Origin: Caballeronia sp. SBC1
GTDB lineage: Bacteria; Pseudomonadota; Gammaproteobacteria; Burkholderiales; Burkholderiaceae
Assembly (NCBI RefSeq): GCF_011493005.1
Contig: NZ_CP049156.1
Coordinates: forward strand, 248,001-312,000
Direction of reading: 5' to 3'
Length of the DNA stretch: 64,000 nt
In this document: positions 1 to 8,939 of the stretch, in pieces
Numbering within the stretch: position 1 is the first letter of the stretch
How the letters are laid out: every line of letters starts with the position of its first letter
The notes under the pieces: generated by a model
What the model saw: the letters and a program-made list of their open reading frames with translations, nothing else
The model's database searches: none
What the model was told of the DNA's origin: nothing
Translations under genes and position numbers: made by a program

Positions 1-184
1 CGGCCTGATCCGCGGCTTCTTCGGGGCTGATCGGGCGAACCCGTACCAGTTCCGGGTGGACTTGCCGGTCGAGATGTTGCGGTTCGCGTCCGCCGGCCGC
101 CGGAAGCGGTCCGAAAACGCCTTGCACGACAACGAACATCAACAGGTTTGCCAAAAATAAAAGGGCGAGCAGCCAGCGCAACAT
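1..184 (-). CDS. SPOR-type membrane protein, partial (N-terminus)
   Basis: The minus strand opens with ATG at 184 and stays open to the window edge (61 codons). The product begins with a hydrophobic helix (MLRWLLALLFLANLLMF) followed by a Pro/Arg-rich stretch, as in a type II anchored membrane protein. It starts 14 bp after the coaX stop, so it is probably co-transcribed with birA-coaX. In Burkholderia genomes the gene after coaX commonly encodes a SPOR-domain protein. That identity is inferred from context only, because the C-terminal domain lies outside the window. Confidence 0.55.
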   Translation of the reverse strand, partial: MLRWLLALLFLANLLMFVVVQGVFGPLPAAGGREPQHLDRQVHPELVRVRPISPEEAADQA

Positions 185-197
185 GGAAAGCGCTCCA

Positions 198-1004
198 TCA
201 ATCAAGTGAACGGGAAACGGCGGCTTCGCGAGCGATCAATGCAAGCCCCGCGAGCACGAGGGAGTCGTGGCGAGTATGCGGCACCTTGAGCGCGCCCGCC
301 ACTTCGCTGGCGCCACCGCCGCTGAGAATCAGGCGTACGTCGTTGTTCCAAAGGGCGCGCAGATCGTGCCACGCACGTTCTATCAAACCGGCCTGCGCGA
401 GCAGGCATCCCGATGACAACGCCGTACGCGTGTCGGTCGCGAAAATACCCTGCGATGAACTGATCGCGCGGCGGGCGGTGTCGGGCAACAGCGTGGGCAA
501 TTGCGCCGTGTGGGTGCCGAGCGATTGCATCATCAGCAGCCAGCCGGGGGCGATCAGACCGCCGGTGAAGGTGCCATCGGCGAGCAACGCTTCGAGCGTC
601 GTCGCCGTGCCGATGGTGGCAATCAGCAAGTTTTCCCCGGGATACGCCGCGTGCGCGCCGATCATGCCGCACCATCGGTCGCTGCCGAGCGCCGCTGGTT
701 CCGTGTAGCGATTCGTTACGCCCGATTGTTGCGCCTGCGCGCGTACGATCGTGCGGGGCAAGCCGGGCCAGCGCGCATCAAGAAGCGTTGTAATCCGCTC
801 GCCCACGCGCGGCCCCGCCACGTTCGAAATCCACACGCCTGCGGGTGTCGGCAAGCTGGACCAATCGGCTATATCCGTCAGAACGGTTTCGACGTCAACG
901 TGTTCAAACGCGCCGCCGTTCAGCGTTTCATGGGCGGCGCTTACCAGCGACCACTTGATCCGGCTGTTGCCTGCATCGATAAGCAGAAACGGTGCACCAC
1001 TCAC
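198..1004 (-). CDS. coaX: Type III pantothenate kinase
   Basis: CoaX phosphorylates pantothenate with ATP, the first step of coenzyme A synthesis; the type III enzyme is feedback-insensitive and cytosolic. The 268-aa length is normal for the family. Residues 8-17 carry the N-terminal ASKHA phosphate loop ([10 protein letters not shown], Asp10). GSDRW (about 108-112) and IGTATT (about 130) match conserved family motifs for pantothenate binding and the second phosphate loop. The ATG overlaps the birA stop by 4 bp (ATGA at 1001-1004), indicating translational coupling. This birA-coaX order is common in beta-proteobacteria. Confidence 0.95.
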   Translation of the reverse strand: MSGAPFLLIDAGNSRIKWSLVSAAHETLNGGAFEHVDVETVLTDIADWSSLPTPAGVWISNVAGPRVGERITTLLDARWPGLPRTIVRAQAQQSGVTNRYTEPAALGSDRWCGMIGAHAAYPGENLLIATIGTATTLEALLADGTFTGGLIAPGWLLMMQSLGTHTAQLPTLLPDTARRAISSSQGIFATDTRTALSSGCLLAQAGLIERAWHDLRALWNNDVRLILSGGGASEVAGALKVPHTRHDSLVLAGLALIAREAAVSRSLD

Positions 1005-1954
1005 GGCCGCTGCTCCGCGAGCCGCAGCGAGACGTCGCCAGTGGTGGCGGTCCTTAGACCCGTCGGCGTGTCGATCTGCAACTGGCCGTTATCGTCAATA
1101 CCAACCGCCAGGCCACGCGCCACTTCCACGCCCTGCTCAAGCAGCACCACCTCGCGTCCCGCGTAGGCGTGCGCGGCGAGCCACTGCTGGCGGAAGGGGC
1201 GGAAGCCATCGGCGGCAAAACGTGCGAGGGTGGCATCGAGCGCGTTCAGGACGGCGGCGAGGGTATCGGTGAGATTCGCTTCGGGCCACGCCCGTGACAA
1301 CGAGGCAGGTGTATTACCCGGCACGGGAAGGGCGTTCCGGCGTTGGGCTTCATCGAGTTCGGCCGCCAATTCCGCCGCGCCGTGCAGATTGATGCCAATA
1401 CCAATCACGACCGCGCTCGCTCGCGGCGTATTCCACGCGGTTTCGATCAGGATGCCGGCGAGCTTGCCGTCGTCGAGCAGGATGTCGTTCGGCCATTTCA
1501 GCGCGAGTCTCGCCGATGCCGCCAGCGGCAAGCCGTTCAGCGCTTCGAGCACCGCCGTGCCTACCGCGAGGCTCAGGCCCGCGAGCCCTTCAAGCGGCCG
1601 TGGCAGCACGCAGGCGATGGAAAACAGCAACGCGTTGCCCGGCTGCGCAACCCACGTGCGGCCCCGGCGGCCCCGGCCGGCCGTCTGCAAGTAAGCAACA
1701 CGCACGAAAGGCGTGCCATCGGCGGCCTTCAGCGTCGAACGTGGCGAGAACGAGTCGGGCGCCGACGATGACGCTGACGTCTTGTTGCGAGGCTGCTCCT
1801 TGAGCTGCGCCATGAGGTCAGCATTCGTGGAGCCCGTTTCATCAACGATCTCGATCGGCCAGTCGCGCACCGGCCGCGCGGCGAGCGACATCAGCCGGTC
1901 GCGGTCGATACGCCAGGCGGCGTCGAGCGGGAAAGACGAGTTGGATGAGTTCAT
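1001..1954 (-). CDS. birA: Biotin--[acetyl-CoA-carboxylase] ligase
   Basis: The enzyme activates biotin as biotinyl-AMP and attaches it to the biotin carboxyl carrier protein of acetyl-CoA carboxylase. Motifs seen are ETGSTN, the biotinyl-AMP loop GRGRRGRTW and KWPNDILL. The frame is open upstream to 2083, but the first residues there look non-coding; ATG 1954 gives a 317-aa protein that reaches the catalytic fold directly. The E. coli-type N-terminal winged-helix repressor domain is absent, so this is probably a ligase without regulatory function. A Ser-rich insertion precedes the biotin loop. It is divergent from the ABC operon at 2138; the 183-bp gap should hold both promoters. Confidence 0.93.
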   Translation of the reverse strand: MNSSNSSFPLDAAWRIDRDRLMSLAARPVRDWPIEIVDETGSTNADLMAQLKEQPRNKTSASSSAPDSFSPRSTLKAADGTPFVRVAYLQTAGRGRRGRTWVAQPGNALLFSIACVLPRPLEGLAGLSLAVGTAVLEALNGLPLAASARLALKWPNDILLDDGKLAGILIETAWNTPRASAVVIGIGINLHGAAELAAELDEAQRRNALPVPGNTPASLSRAWPEANLTDTLAAVLNALDATLARFAADGFRPFRQQWLAAHAYAGREVVLLEQGVEVARGLAVGIDDNGQLQIDTPTGLRTATTGDVSLRLAEQRP

Positions 1955-2137
1955 ATCCGCATTGTAGCGATCTGTCGACCGGCAGCCTTGACGGGGAAAC
2001 ACCCACCCCGATCGTTGCACCGTGCCCGGGCGCCGAAACCCTGGCCGCTTGGCTAACGCCCCACCTGGTCGAGATTCCATCACGTACCTTCGCTACAATG
2101 GCTTCTCCCTCCCCCTTACCCGGAGCGTTTTCACGCC

Positions 2138-3271
2138 TTGAACTTCGACACTCCGCCCGGCCTGTTGGTCGAGTCCGGCCAGCAGGGCAAGCTTGTCCGG
2201 CTTTCCGGCCAGTGGACGGCGTTCGCACTGGCGCGTGATCACGCGAGCACCAAGCGCGGCGCGGTGGACCGGCTGCGCAGCGTCGGGCAGGAAGCAATCA
2301 GGCAGTGGGACCTCCTGCCTATCGAACGGCTCGATCACGTCGGCGGACAGGCTCTGTGGCGCGTGTGGGGCAGGAAGTTGCCGGAGCGCGTCATGCTCTC
2401 GGACACGCAAAGGGAAATCTTCGAAAGGGTCGCGTTGCTTGACGCGAATCGTGAAGAGCCTGAACAGATTGATCGTAGCGATCCCATCACGCGCCTCGGC
2501 CTGATGCTGTTCTCGTTCTTCGAGCATCTGTACGGTGGCCTCGCCATGTTCGGCGGCTTTGTGCTCGACCTGATCGGGCTGGTGCGACGCCCGAAGCGCA
2601 TTCCGTGGACCGAAATCTCCGCGAACATTTATAGCGCGGGCACACAGGCGCTCGGCATCACGGCGCTTGTGGCGTTCCTGATCGGCATCGTGCTGAGTTA
2701 CCTGTCCGCGCAACAACTGCGCATGTTCGGCGCGAACCAGTACATCGTGAATATTCTCGGGCTTTCGGTAATACGCGAACTTGGGCCGGTGCTGTCCGCC
2801 ATCCTGGTCGCCGGCCGCTCCGGTTCCGCCATTACTGCGCAGATCGGCGTGATGCGTGTGACGGAAGAGCTCGATGCCATGCAGGTCATGGGCATTCCGC
2901 ACGGCCTGCGGATCGTGCTGCCGCGCGTGCTGGCCCTCGGCATTGCCATGCCGCTGCTGGTCATGTGGACCAACATGGTCTCGCTGCTCGGCGGCGCGCT
3001 GGCAGCGAAGCTGGTATTGGGTATCGATCTGTCCTTCTTTGCGCGCTCCCTGCCCTCGGTCGTGCCGATCGCCAACCTGTGGATCGGGCTCGGCAAGGGC
3101 GTGGTGTTCGGCATGCTGATCGCACTGGCCGCGTGCCATTTCGGCTTCCGCATCAAGGCGAATTCGCAGAGCCTGGGCGAGGGGACAACCACCTCGGTGG
3201 TGTCGTCCATCACCATCGTGATTCTCGCCGACGCCGTGTTCGCCATCCTCTTCCAGTCGGTGGGGCTCTGA
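2138..3271 (+). CDS. MlaE-family ABC permease with N-terminal STAS domain
   Basis: This is the inner-membrane permease of an MCE-type phospholipid transporter. The 377-aa protein has an N-terminal region of about 110 residues resembling a STAS domain (MlaB-like) fused to an MlaE/DUF140 permease. The permease carries the long conserved block around residues 195-250 (IRELGPVLSAILVAGRSGSA and MRVTEELDAMQVMG). The start is TTG at 2138, preceded by CGGAGCG (2121-2127); the nearby ATG at 2098 is in another frame. Its stop overlaps the ATPase start (ATGA). Four genes follow in the order permease, ATPase, MCE protein, lipoprotein, which resembles both Mla and Pqi/YrbE systems. Confidence 0.88.
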   Translation: MNFDTPPGLLVESGQQGKLVRLSGQWTAFALARDHASTKRGAVDRLRSVGQEAIRQWDLLPIERLDHVGGQALWRVWGRKLPERVMLSDTQREIFERVALLDANREEPEQIDRSDPITRLGLMLFSFFEHLYGGLAMFGGFVLDLIGLVRRPKRIPWTEISANIYSAGTQALGITALVAFLIGIVLSYLSAQQLRMFGANQYIVNILGLSVIRELGPVLSAILVAGRSGSAITAQIGVMRVTEELDAMQVMGIPHGLRIVLPRVLALGIAMPLLVMWTNMVSLLGGALAAKLVLGIDLSFFARSLPSVVPIANLWIGLGKGVVFGMLIALAACHFGFRIKANSQSLGEGTTTSVVSSITIVILADAVFAILFQSVGL

Positions 3272-4149
3272 TGTCGGCTACTCTCGCATCCGCCGTTCGC
3301 GATAAACCGATGCCCGTCACCGCCGAGCCGGTGATCGAAGTGGTGGACGTGACAAAGCGCTACGGCCGTACGGTGATCCACGAGCATCTGAACCTCGAAG
3401 TGCGGCGCGGCGAGATCCTGGCGTTGCTAGGCGGGTCGGGCTCCGGCAAGACCACGCTCGTGCGGCAGATGCTCGGGCTGGAGTCGCCCACGTCCGGCAC
3501 GATCCGCGTGCTCGGCGACGAGTGGGCGAACATGAACGACGAAACCGCGCGCATCCTGCGCACGCGTTCCGGCATGATGTTCCAGCAGGGCGCGCTGTTC
3601 TCGTCGCTGTCGGTGTACGACAACATCGCGCAGCCGTTTCGCGAACTGGGCAAGATTCCGGAGGACCTGATCCGCGAGTTCGTGATGCTCAAGCTCGAGA
3701 TGGTCGGGCTGTCGTGCAAGAACATGAGCAAGATGCCGTCGGCGTTGTCGGGCGGGATGGTCAAGCGCGTGGGGATTGCACGGGCCATCGCGCTCGAACC
3801 TGAACTGCTGTTTCTCGATGAACCCACGGCGGGGCTGGACCCGAAGGCGTCGGACGAATTCGTCGACCTGATCGCCACGCTGCACCGGGCGCTCGGGCTG
3901 ACCGTGGTTCTCGTCACCCATGACCTCGACACCATGGTCGCGCTGTCCACGCGCGTAGCAGTGCTGGCCGAGCGGCGTGTGCTGGTGGCAGCTCCCGTAG
4001 AAGAGGCGGTGGCTGTGGATCACCCGTTTATTCGCGAATATTTTCTCGGGCGGCGCGGCAGGCGCGCGTTGCAGGCGCTGCCGCCCGAGCGCCGTGCAAA
4101 ATTGCCGGCCGTCGCGCTGGAAGACGCTCCATGCCGTCCCGCGCTTTAA
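3271..4149 (+). CDS. MlaF-family ABC transporter ATPase
   Basis: This 292-aa protein is the ATP-hydrolysing subunit powering the neighbouring permease. It shows Walker A GGSGSGKTT (about 51-59), the MFQQGALF Q-loop typical of MlaF rather than of importer ATPases, signature LSGGMVKRVGIARA, Walker B LLFLDEPTAGLDP and the switch His in VTHD. The longer open frame upstream of 3271 overlaps the permease and is rejected because the ATGA junction gives a good start. A C-terminal tail of about 40 residues rich in Arg and Ala follows the ABC core. Confidence 0.93.
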   Translation: MSATLASAVRDKPMPVTAEPVIEVVDVTKRYGRTVIHEHLNLEVRRGEILALLGGSGSGKTTLVRQMLGLESPTSGTIRVLGDEWANMNDETARILRTRSGMMFQQGALFSSLSVYDNIAQPFRELGKIPEDLIREFVMLKLEMVGLSCKNMSKMPSALSGGMVKRVGIARAIALEPELLFLDEPTAGLDPKASDEFVDLIATLHRALGLTVVLVTHDLDTMVALSTRVAVLAERRVLVAAPVEEAVAVDHPFIREYFLGRRGRRALQALPPERRAKLPAVALEDAPCRPAL

Positions 4150-4237
4150 CCGTTCCCAGCGGTCTTGCGGACATGTTTCCGGGCGGCTCTCAGGTAAGAA
4201 AGCTCTGGAAGGTCGTAGTAAAAAAAGGAACCTGCTG

Positions 4238-5197
4238 ATGGAAAACAAATCCCATGCGTTCTGGGCCGGTCTGTTCACTATCGGGCTGTTGGCCGCTATC
4301 GGCCTCGCGGTGTTCTTTTTCAATGTGGACCGCACCGTGCGCGTGCCGTACGACCTCGTCGCGCGCACCAACGTGACGGGTTTGTACACTGACGCCGACG
4401 TCCGGTATCGCGGGCTTGGCGTGGGCAAGGTGACGTCCATCAAGTTCGATCATGAAAATCCGGGGCAGATCCGCATCCGCATTGAGGTCGACAAGAACGC
4501 GCCGATCACGCAGTCCACGTTCGCTACGCTCGGTTTTCAGGGCGTGACGGGGATTGCATTCGTGCAACTCGACGATACCGGCAAGAATCCCGCGCCGTTG
4601 CCCTCATCCGCGCAGAAGGTGGCGTCGCTGCCCTTGCGTCCGGGCTTGTTCGACCAGTTGCAGCAACGTGGCGACATCCTGATCAAAAAGTTTGAACGAC
4701 TTGCCGACGATGCAGACAGATTCATGTCCGACGACATGCGCGATCAGGTGCAGCAGACCGCCAAAAGCCTGCAAGGCGCGGCAGACAGCATTGCTGTGTT
4801 GAGCAAGCAGGTCGGCCCGGTGGCGCAGCAACTGCCCCGAACGCTGGATCAACTGGATCGCACGCTCGCATCGACCAATGCGCTCGCGAACAGCCTGAGC
4901 CGGGCGGACGGCCCGTTCGTGACCAACATGAACAAGGCGGGTGAGGCGGCTGAACGCGCCGGCCTGGTGATGAACGAAGTCAATGAGTCGTTGCAGGAGA
5001 TGGCCGCGCGGGTGGGCTACGAGACCTTGCCGCGCGTGAATTCGCTGGCCGACGACGTGGGCAGTGCGGCGCGCTCCGTGGATCGTGCCGCCGAAACCTT
5101 TAACCGGAATCCGCGCAGCGTGCTGTTTGGCGCGCCGCAGCCGGCACCTGGGCCTGGCGAGCCGGGTTTCCAGTGGCCGTCGGCCCCATCGAAATGA
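4238..5197 (+). CDS. MCE (MlaD-like) substrate-binding protein
   Basis: This 319-aa periplasmic protein is anchored by one N-terminal helix (residues about 8-26, AFWAGLFTIGLLAAIGLAVF). It then has one MCE domain (about 37-115; YRGLGVGKVTSI and LGFQGVTGIAFV are typical) and a long helical tail rich in Gln and Ala. MCE proteins form hexameric lipid-binding rings between the membranes. ATG 4238 with AAGGAA at 4225-4230 is preferred over the open frame from 4094. The long C-terminal helix suggests it reaches further across the periplasm than E. coli MlaD (183 aa), somewhat like PqiB or YebT, but with a single MCE domain. Confidence 0.9.
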   Translation: MENKSHAFWAGLFTIGLLAAIGLAVFFFNVDRTVRVPYDLVARTNVTGLYTDADVRYRGLGVGKVTSIKFDHENPGQIRIRIEVDKNAPITQSTFATLGFQGVTGIAFVQLDDTGKNPAPLPSSAQKVASLPLRPGLFDQLQQRGDILIKKFERLADDADRFMSDDMRDQVQQTAKSLQGAADSIAVLSKQVGPVAQQLPRTLDQLDRTLASTNALANSLSRADGPFVTNMNKAGEAAERAGLVMNEVNESLQEMAARVGYETLPRVNSLADDVGSAARSVDRAAETFNRNPRSVLFGAPQPAPGPGEPGFQWPSAPSK

Positions 5198-5319
5198 AGC
5201 CGCGAATGAAGTCGCACAACATGGCGCAGAACCATCGGCATCGGGTTCGCTGCCCGCAGAAATTTGGCGGACTAGAGTTCGGTGTCCAAGCGCTTTTGAT
5301 CATGAAATAGGGAACTGTG

Positions 5320-5988
5320 ATGCCACACACGATCTTGCAGGCGATGCGCTTATCCAAGCGTGCTGCGCGCCCGCTGCCGCGGGCGCGCTCCGGTTTTATC
5401 AGCCTGGCCGCCGTCACCGTTGTTGCCGTACTCGCGGGTTGCGCGTCGGGACCGCCCGCGGCCGTGTCGAATATCCGCTACGACCTGGGCGCGCCCACGC
5501 CTCTTGGCAACACCATGAACATGCCGCCGGTGAAAGTGCTGGCGGTGAGCGCAGCGAAAAACCTGGATACCGACGCGTTCGTGTATCGCCTGAAATATGC
5601 CGATGCCCAGCGCACCGGCAGCTATGCGGACAGCCGCTGGACCATGTCGCCGGCGGAGTTGCTCACGCAGCGCCTGCGCGCGACGCTGGCCTCGCGCGGC
5701 CCGGTGCTCACGGGTGCAGACCCGGTGCGCGCGCCCACGTTGCAGGTCGATCTGACGGACTTCGAGCAAGTCTTCGATGCCCCCGAGCAAAGCCATGGCG
5801 AGGTCTCGGCGCGGGTGACGTTGTCGCAGCATGGGCAGGTGGTCAGCCAGCGCACGTTCATCGCGCGGGCGCCTTCGTACACGGCTGATGCCGCCGGTGG
5901 CGCGCGTGCGCTCGCCGCCGCTTCCGATGACCTGATCGCGCAAATGGCGGCATGGCTCGGCGTGCAGCCGCTGGTTGCTTCGCAGTGA
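5320..5988 (+). CDS. ABC-type transport auxiliary lipoprotein (PqiC-like)
   Basis: The N-terminus is a lipoprotein signal peptide with lipobox LAGC (Cys near residue 43); the mature part resembles the PqiC/ABC-auxiliary lipoprotein family (YDLG near the mature N-terminus, LTQRLRATLASRG, DLTDFEQVFD). Such proteins sit in the outer membrane and partner MCE proteins. It closes the permease-ATPase-MCE operon, 122 bp after the MCE gene. GTG at 5317 and ATG at 5320 are adjacent possible starts; ATG is chosen. The signal peptide is long, with a basic n-region. Confidence 0.82.
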   Translation: MPHTILQAMRLSKRAARPLPRARSGFISLAAVTVVAVLAGCASGPPAAVSNIRYDLGAPTPLGNTMNMPPVKVLAVSAAKNLDTDAFVYRLKYADAQRTGSYADSRWTMSPAELLTQRLRATLASRGPVLTGADPVRAPTLQVDLTDFEQVFDAPEQSHGEVSARVTLSQHGQVVSQRTFIARAPSYTADAAGGARALAAASDDLIAQMAAWLGVQPLVASQ

Positions 5989-6087
5989 TAGCCGTGAACG
6001 CCTCGAACGTGTCCGGTACCGTCTAGTGATTGCTACGTATGTCGACGGGGCGCGCTGCGCCACACCGCAACAACGAGGGCGGCGCGC

Positions 6088-7263
6088 ATGAGTCTCAAGC
6101 ACTGGCAGCGCCGGCCGTCCGCGCTTTCGCGGCAGGCTCTGGCGGTTTACACAATGCTGGTGGTCTACGGATCGCTGTATCCGTTTTCGGGCTGGCGTTC
6201 GCAGGGAATCGGTCCGTTCGCGTATCTCACCGATCCGCTGCCGCAATATCTCACCGCGTTCGACGTCATCACCAACGTGCTCGGTTACATGCCGTTCGGT
6301 GCGCTGGCCGTGCTTGCGCTTTATCCGCGCTGGCGCGGCGCGCTTGCGGCGGGCGTGGCGTTTATCGGCGGGGCGATGTTGTCGGGCTCGATGGAAGCCG
6401 TGCAGACCTATCTTCCCACGCGCGTGGCGTCGAATCTTGATTTGGCCGCAAACGCCCTCGGCGCGCTGCTGGGCGCGGCGCTCACCGCGCCCGCCACCAG
6501 CATGCTGCTCGACCGGGGCTTGCTGCGGCGCATGCGTTTCATGTGGTTCGAGCGCGATGCCGCGTACATGATTGGTTTATCCGGGCTCTGGCCGTTTGCC
6601 GCCATGTATCCCGCGCCGTTCCTGTTCGCTGTTGGGGATTTGCCGCGCGTGCTGTGGCTGAGCATCGACCCGGTCATGCAGGACGCGCTGCTCGCGTGGA
6701 CGCCTGCCGCGTGGAACGTCGCGGCCTGGCCGGCGCACCTGGGCGCCAAGCTCCCCGACGCCGCCTGGGAAACGCTCATCACCTCGCTCAACCTGTTTGC
6801 CGCGCTGGTGCTGGCCACGTTGCCAATGCGCACCCGCGCGCCGCGCGTGCGGCTGCTGCTCGGACTGGTGCTCGCGACACTGGGCGCGAAGGCCGGCGCG
6901 ACGTTCCTGCAATCGCGCTCCGGGCTCACGCTTAACTGGGCCACCGACGGCGCCATAGCAGGCATTGCGTTCGGAACGCTGGCGGGTGTGCTGTCACTGC
7001 GATGCTCGCGGGCGTGGCGCGCGACGCTGGCCGGTCTTGCGCTTATCGTGGCGCTGGTGCTGGTGAATCTTCTGCCGGTCAATCCCTATTTCGATATCGT
7101 GCTCGCCGACTGGCGCCAAGGGCGTTATCTGCATTTCAACGGCCTTTCGCAGTGGCTTGCGTGGGTGTGGCCGTATGCCGCACTTGGCTGGCTGGCATCG
7201 ACTGCGGAGCGTGCATTTCTGGCCCGGCGGCGTCACGGCGGTGAAAAGCGACGGTCGTTATAA
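6088..7263 (+). CDS. VanZ-like integral membrane protein
   Basis: This 391-aa, very hydrophobic protein has about ten predicted transmembrane segments. The N-terminal third matches the VanZ-like fold: DVITNVLGYMPFG, then GGAMLSGSMEAVQTYLP and SNLDLAANALGALLGA. VanZ confers low-level teicoplanin resistance in enterococci, but the role of most proteobacterial homologues is unknown. It is much longer than enterococcal VanZ, so the C-terminal six or so segments are an extension. No function is claimed beyond the family. Confidence 0.85.
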   Translation: MSLKHWQRRPSALSRQALAVYTMLVVYGSLYPFSGWRSQGIGPFAYLTDPLPQYLTAFDVITNVLGYMPFGALAVLALYPRWRGALAAGVAFIGGAMLSGSMEAVQTYLPTRVASNLDLAANALGALLGAALTAPATSMLLDRGLLRRMRFMWFERDAAYMIGLSGLWPFAAMYPAPFLFAVGDLPRVLWLSIDPVMQDALLAWTPAAWNVAAWPAHLGAKLPDAAWETLITSLNLFAALVLATLPMRTRAPRVRLLLGLVLATLGAKAGATFLQSRSGLTLNWATDGAIAGIAFGTLAGVLSLRCSRAWRATLAGLALIVALVLVNLLPVNPYFDIVLADWRQGRYLHFNGLSQWLAWVWPYAALGWLASTAERAFLARRRHGGEKRRSL

Positions 7264-7318
7264 TCGGCTCAAAGCAACACAAAAATCCCACGACATCAAA
7301 CATCTTCCGGCCAAGCTC

Positions 7319-7651
7319 ATGGACCCGTTCTACAAGTATCACGTGTTCTTCTGCCTCAACCAGCGCGACCCCGACGCCGCACGCCCGAGCTGCGCGAATT
7401 GCAATGCCCAGTCCATGCAGGAGTACGCGAAAAAGCGCGTAAAACAGCTCGGGCTCGCGGGCGACGGCAAGGTCCGCATCAACAAGGCCGGTTGCCTCGA
7501 GCGCTGCGAACTGGGGCCCGTGGTCGTCGTGTATCCCGAAGGAACCTGGTACACGTATGTGGATGAAGCGGATATCGATGAAATTGTCGATTCGCATCTG
7601 GTCAACGGCAAGATCGTCGAGCGTTTGCTGATCGATCAACCCGTGGTCTGA
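7319..7651 (+). CDS. Thioredoxin-like (2Fe-2S) ferredoxin
   Basis: This 110-aa protein has four Cys positions able to hold a 2Fe-2S cluster in the thioredoxin-like ferredoxin fold: FFCLNQR near residue 11, a CANC pair near 25-28, and CLERCELGP near 61-65. PVVVVYPEGTWYTYV is the typical fold core. These small ferredoxins act as electron carriers of mostly unknown partner. ATG 7319 is preferred because the open frame upstream (from 7157) overlaps VanZ. A TATAAT at 7259-7264 could serve as a -10, but no good -35 is visible. Confidence 0.88.
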   Translation: MDPFYKYHVFFCLNQRDPDAARPSCANCNAQSMQEYAKKRVKQLGLAGDGKVRINKAGCLERCELGPVVVVYPEGTWYTYVDEADIDEIVDSHLVNGKIVERLLIDQPVV

Positions 7652-7662
7652 GGACTCACGCA

Positions 7663-8295
7663 ATGAACGCACAGACCGACAGGTTTCTGATCGACGGACC
7701 GGTGGGCAAGATCGAAGTCGCGCTGGATCGTCCCGCCGACGGCACCGCTACAAGAGGCATTGCGCTCGTTGCGCACCCGCACCCGTTGTTCGGCGGGACG
7801 ATGGACAACAAGGTCGCGCAGACGCTCGCGCGCACGCTCGTGCAGCTTGGATACATCACGTATCGCTCGAATTTTAGGGGCGTGGGTGAAACGCAAGGCG
7901 AGCACGACAATGGCACGGGCGAACGCGACGATCTGCTGGCCGTGGTCGCTCATATGCGCGCGCAGCCGGGCCAAGCCGATGTCCCGCTGGTGCTCGCCGG
8001 TTTCTCGTTCGGCACCTTTGTGATGTCGCATGTGGCGAAGCACTTGCGCGAGTCGGGCGAGACCATTGAGCGGATGGTGTTCGTGGGGACGGCGGCGAGC
8101 AACTGGCAGGTGGCCGAGGTGCCGGACAACACGCTCGTGATTCACGGTGAAGTGGACGAAACCGTGCCTATCAGTTCCGTGTACGACTGGGCGCGGCCGC
8201 AGGAATTGCCGGTGGTCGTGATTCCCGGCGGCGAGCATTTCTTTCATCGGAAGCTGCATGTGCTGAAGAAGATTATCGTCGACGCATGGCGTTGA
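7663..8295 (+). CDS. Alpha/beta hydrolase (KANL3/Tex30-like)
   Basis: This compact 210-aa cytosolic alpha/beta hydrolase has HPHPLFGGTMDNKV near residue 38, the nucleophile elbow GFSFG (Ser near 119), an acidic residue in GEVDETVP and a late His in GGEHFFH. It starts 11 bp after the ferredoxin stop, so the two are probably one transcript. The natural substrate is unknown. Confidence 0.88.
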   Translation: MNAQTDRFLIDGPVGKIEVALDRPADGTATRGIALVAHPHPLFGGTMDNKVAQTLARTLVQLGYITYRSNFRGVGETQGEHDNGTGERDDLLAVVAHMRAQPGQADVPLVLAGFSFGTFVMSHVAKHLRESGETIERMVFVGTAASNWQVAEVPDNTLVIHGEVDETVPISSVYDWARPQELPVVVIPGGEHFFHRKLHVLKKIIVDAWR

Positions 8296-8939
8296 GTTTT
8301 CTTCGGTTTTACGCTTTACCGAAACAAACCTTCTGTTGAATCAACGCGCGGCGCGAGGCTTTCAAAGGCTTTGCGCCGCTGCCGATTTTATCCTTCTTTT
8401 CACGAATCCCCGGCACATCCAGCCACTTTCGCGGCAAAAGCGGTTTGGCGCACGCGTATAATGGCGCAGACTTTTGCGCGACCGACTGTCGGTTCAGCGC
8501 TCGCCGTAGCGCATGCGGCACGTGTCCGGCACTGAATTTTGCGGGCACGCAAAGCGCATGCGCCGCTCGAGTATCGAAGCGCGCGGAGGTCAGTCCAGCG
8601 AGCGTTTTATGTCGCGCCGGCGGATTAAGGATTCAACCGGGCATTCGCCGGGTTTGTCTTGGGTTTTAAGTGTTGCGTGCTTTATGTCGCGGTTTGAAGT
8701 TGCCCGTCATTCAGGGCAGTTCGAATGCGATTCAAAAGCGGTCAAACGAAAACCGATGCAACCCAAGCGGTCCCGATTGGTCCAATCAATCCGCTATCGT
8801 GCGACGTGCGCGACGTCCGACAATGTCGTCACTCAAAGCGCTCTACTGGACTGACCCTCCGCCTGTACAACCCGTGCGTTGCGTGTTTCCTTGAAGGGAA
8901 TGCCTGACTCGCCGATGTTTTTTCTGCCGATCCGAACCT
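8296..8939 (+). other. Intergenic stretch upstream of dacC
   Basis: No convincing gene. A weak 6-bp hairpin (8302-8323) follows the hydrolase stop without a T-tract. A TATAAT at 8457-8462 is a possible -10 without a clear -35 at normal spacing. Short open frames here lack coding character and ribosome binding sites. The long gap may carry the dacC leader. Confidence 0.4.

Noticed and set aside
8513..8854. Open frames in the dacC upstream gap
   Set aside because: Arg/Ser-rich translation, no ribosome binding site, no protein-like pattern.
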